Positions 21,332 through 22,052 of a stretch of DNA of 22,052 nucleotides are shown one piece after another; position 1 is the stretch's first letter; each line of letters starts with the position of its first letter. Position numbers and translations under genes: made by a program. The notes under the pieces were generated by a model. It made no database searches. It was given only the letters and a program-made list of their open reading frames with translations, and was not told where the DNA came from. Source of the DNA: a virus; IMG/VR virus record IMGVR_UViG_3300042989_000008, positions 1 to 22,052 of that record, one strand, 5' to 3'.

Positions 21332-21565
21332 ATGAACACACAACAGACACCAGCGCCCGAGCGGCGCAACCTTGGCGGGCGCCCAGCCCTGGCGGAAGGG
21401 CAGACCAGCGAGCGCATCAACGTGCGGTTGACGCTTGTGCAGCGGCTGGCATTCGAGGAGGCTGGGGGTGCGCAGTGGCTGCGCCGACAGCTCGACGTGC
21501 TTGCATCACGCGCCCCTGCTGGATCTGTTGCAGAGGCGCCTGATACGCCAGTGATACGAGTGTGA
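21332..21565 (+). CDS. Ribbon-helix-helix-like DNA-binding regulator
   Basis: A 77-residue protein starting at ATG 21332; the frame extends upstream to 21254 but only through the operator. After a basic tail (APERRNLGGRPALAEGQ) comes a strand SERINVRLT (about residues 26-34). Two helices follow, LVQRLAFEE and GAQWLRRQLDVLA, the compact layout of ribbon-helix-helix proteins such as Arc, MetJ and CopG. The last 15 residues are disordered. It is divergent from the two small minus-strand genes and lies beside a palindromic control region, so it probably represses itself and them. I rank it as a regulator by fold pattern and context; a toxin-antitoxin antitoxin is less likely because no partner toxin adjoins it. 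Confidence 0.65.
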   Translation: MNTQQTPAPERRNLGGRPALAEGQTSERINVRLTLVQRLAFEEAGGAQWLRRQLDVLASRAPAGSVAEAPDTPVIRV

Positions 21566-21706
21566 ATTCCCCCTCTGCATCCTCCCCGTGAACTACGGAG
21601 GGAGGGGTGTCTAGCCCGTGCTGCTGCAGAGTGTAGACCATCACGCCGTTATCATCTCGTGACACGCTGGCTCACTGGCCGGGTGATACGCACGGGATAC
21701 GGTATC
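21542..21706. repeat. GATACG repeat cluster and palindrome before the integrase gene
   Basis: GATACG occurs at 21542-21547, 21553-21558, 21685-21690 and 21696-21701. The last is part of the palindrome GATACGGTATC (21696-21706), which ends one base before the integrase ATG and occupies its ribosome-binding position. GTGACACGC at 21659-21667 is a close variant. These could be integrase or excisionase arm sites or an operator. The gap also holds an imperfect C/G-rich hairpin around 21575-21607. No attachment core can be named from this window alone. Confidence 0.45.
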
Positions 21707-21707
21707 A

Positions 21708-22052
21708 ATGGCCTCAATTCTCAACGTGGGCGGCAAGTGGCGGGCGCTGATCAGGCGCAAGGGCCACAAGCCGATCTGCAAGACGCATCCTACCAAAGCG
21801 GCCGCGCTGGCCTGGGCGCGCAAGATCGAGGCGCAGCTCGACGCGGGGGGTGAGGTCGAGTCCGACCGCGTCACCGTCGGGGAGCTGATCGACGCCTACC
21901 GCAAGCTGCGGGCGGGGTCTCGGCCGATCCTGGACGACAGCAACGAGCACTACATGCTCAAGGTGCTGCAGCGGCTGCTGGGGGCCACGGATGCAAGGCG
22001 GCTGACGACCGAGGATCTTGTCGCCTTCTGCGCCCAGCGGCGCGACGAGGGC
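21708..22052 (+). CDS. int: Integrase, tyrosine recombinase-type N-terminal part (3' end outside window)
   Basis: An open frame of 115 codons runs from ATG 21708 to the window edge. MASILNVGGKWRALIRRKGH is a typical integrase arm-binding start with a basic strand pair. THPTKAAALAWARKIEAQLD and VTVGELIDAYRKLR follow and match the linker and the start of the core-binding (SAM-like) domain. LTTEDLVAFCAQRRDEG continues it. The catalytic Arg-His-Arg-Tyr part is beyond the window, so the tyrosine assignment relies on the N-terminal pattern. An in-frame TGA at 21684-21686 limits the start. No Shine-Dalgarno sequence is visible; a palindrome takes its place. Confidence 0.8.
   Translation, partial: MASILNVGGKWRALIRRKGHKPICKTHPTKAAALAWARKIEAQLDAGGEVESDRVTVGELIDAYRKLRAGSRPILDDSNEHYMLKVLQRLLGATDARRLTTEDLVAFCAQRRDEG

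Noticed and set aside
21332-21565. Antitoxin of a toxin-antitoxin pair
   Set aside because: The protein looks ribbon-helix-helix-like but no toxin gene is adjacent in the same direction; the next gene is the integrase after a 142-base gap.

Overview
The window is the structural (late) and lysis region of a siphovirus-type phage or prophage, together with a small regulatory and integration end. The DNA is GC-rich with tightly packed genes, many joined by 4-base ATGA/GTGA overlaps. The protein families (a prohead protease/capsid fusion, a DUF1799-type frameshifted tail chaperone, a GH19 endolysin) are typical of temperate phages of high-GC Gram-negative bacteria. A betaproteobacterial host is my best guess, but nothing in the window proves it. 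There is no ordinary chromosomal gene, tRNA, rRNA, IS element or CRISPR array.

Layout. (1) Bases 1-1816 hold the 3' part of a fibre gene, with exact 42-bp tandem repeats and a C-terminal SGNH-hydrolase-like domain of visibly lower GC. It is followed by a hairpin terminator. (2) Bases 1950-5426 are the head module: protease/major capsid fusion, DUF2190 decoration protein, and two probable connector or tail-terminator proteins. (3) Bases 5435-12376 are the tail-shaft module: a small Pro-rich protein, the tail tube, an Ala-rich protein of unknown role, the G/GT tail chaperones with a complete -1 frameshift signal, and the tape measure. (4) Bases 12378-18569 are the tail tip: two minor tail proteins, an NlpC/P60-like protein, the J-like tip protein, and a DUF4376 fibre-assembly-like protein. 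This order parallels other siphoviral and gene-transfer-agent tail tips. (5) Bases 18630-20717 are the lysis block: two small membrane proteins (holin candidates), an unknown 88-aa protein, a small lipoprotein, a GH19 endolysin and a 78-aa unknown, ending at a bidirectional terminator. (6) Bases 20735-21565 hold two 70-residue genes on the minus strand with duplicated ribosome-binding leaders. They are divergent from a ribbon-helix-helix-like regulator across a control region carrying a perfect 13-bp inverted repeat. (7) From 21708 to the window end is the start of a tyrosine-type integrase, preceded by a cluster of GATACG repeats.

How the genes work together: the protease trims a capsid lattice expressed from the same frame. 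The decoration and connector proteins complete the head. The tube polymerises around the tape measure, which the chaperones hold, with the G:GT ratio set by ribosomal frameshifting. The tip complex and fibres find and penetrate the host. The lysis block releases progeny. The right end looks like an accessory and lysogeny-control segment. The best leads are the SGNH fibre and its odd position ahead of the capsid gene, the full frameshift element, the Ala-rich tail protein, and the divergent operator controlling two unknown small proteins opposite a probably leaderless regulator.
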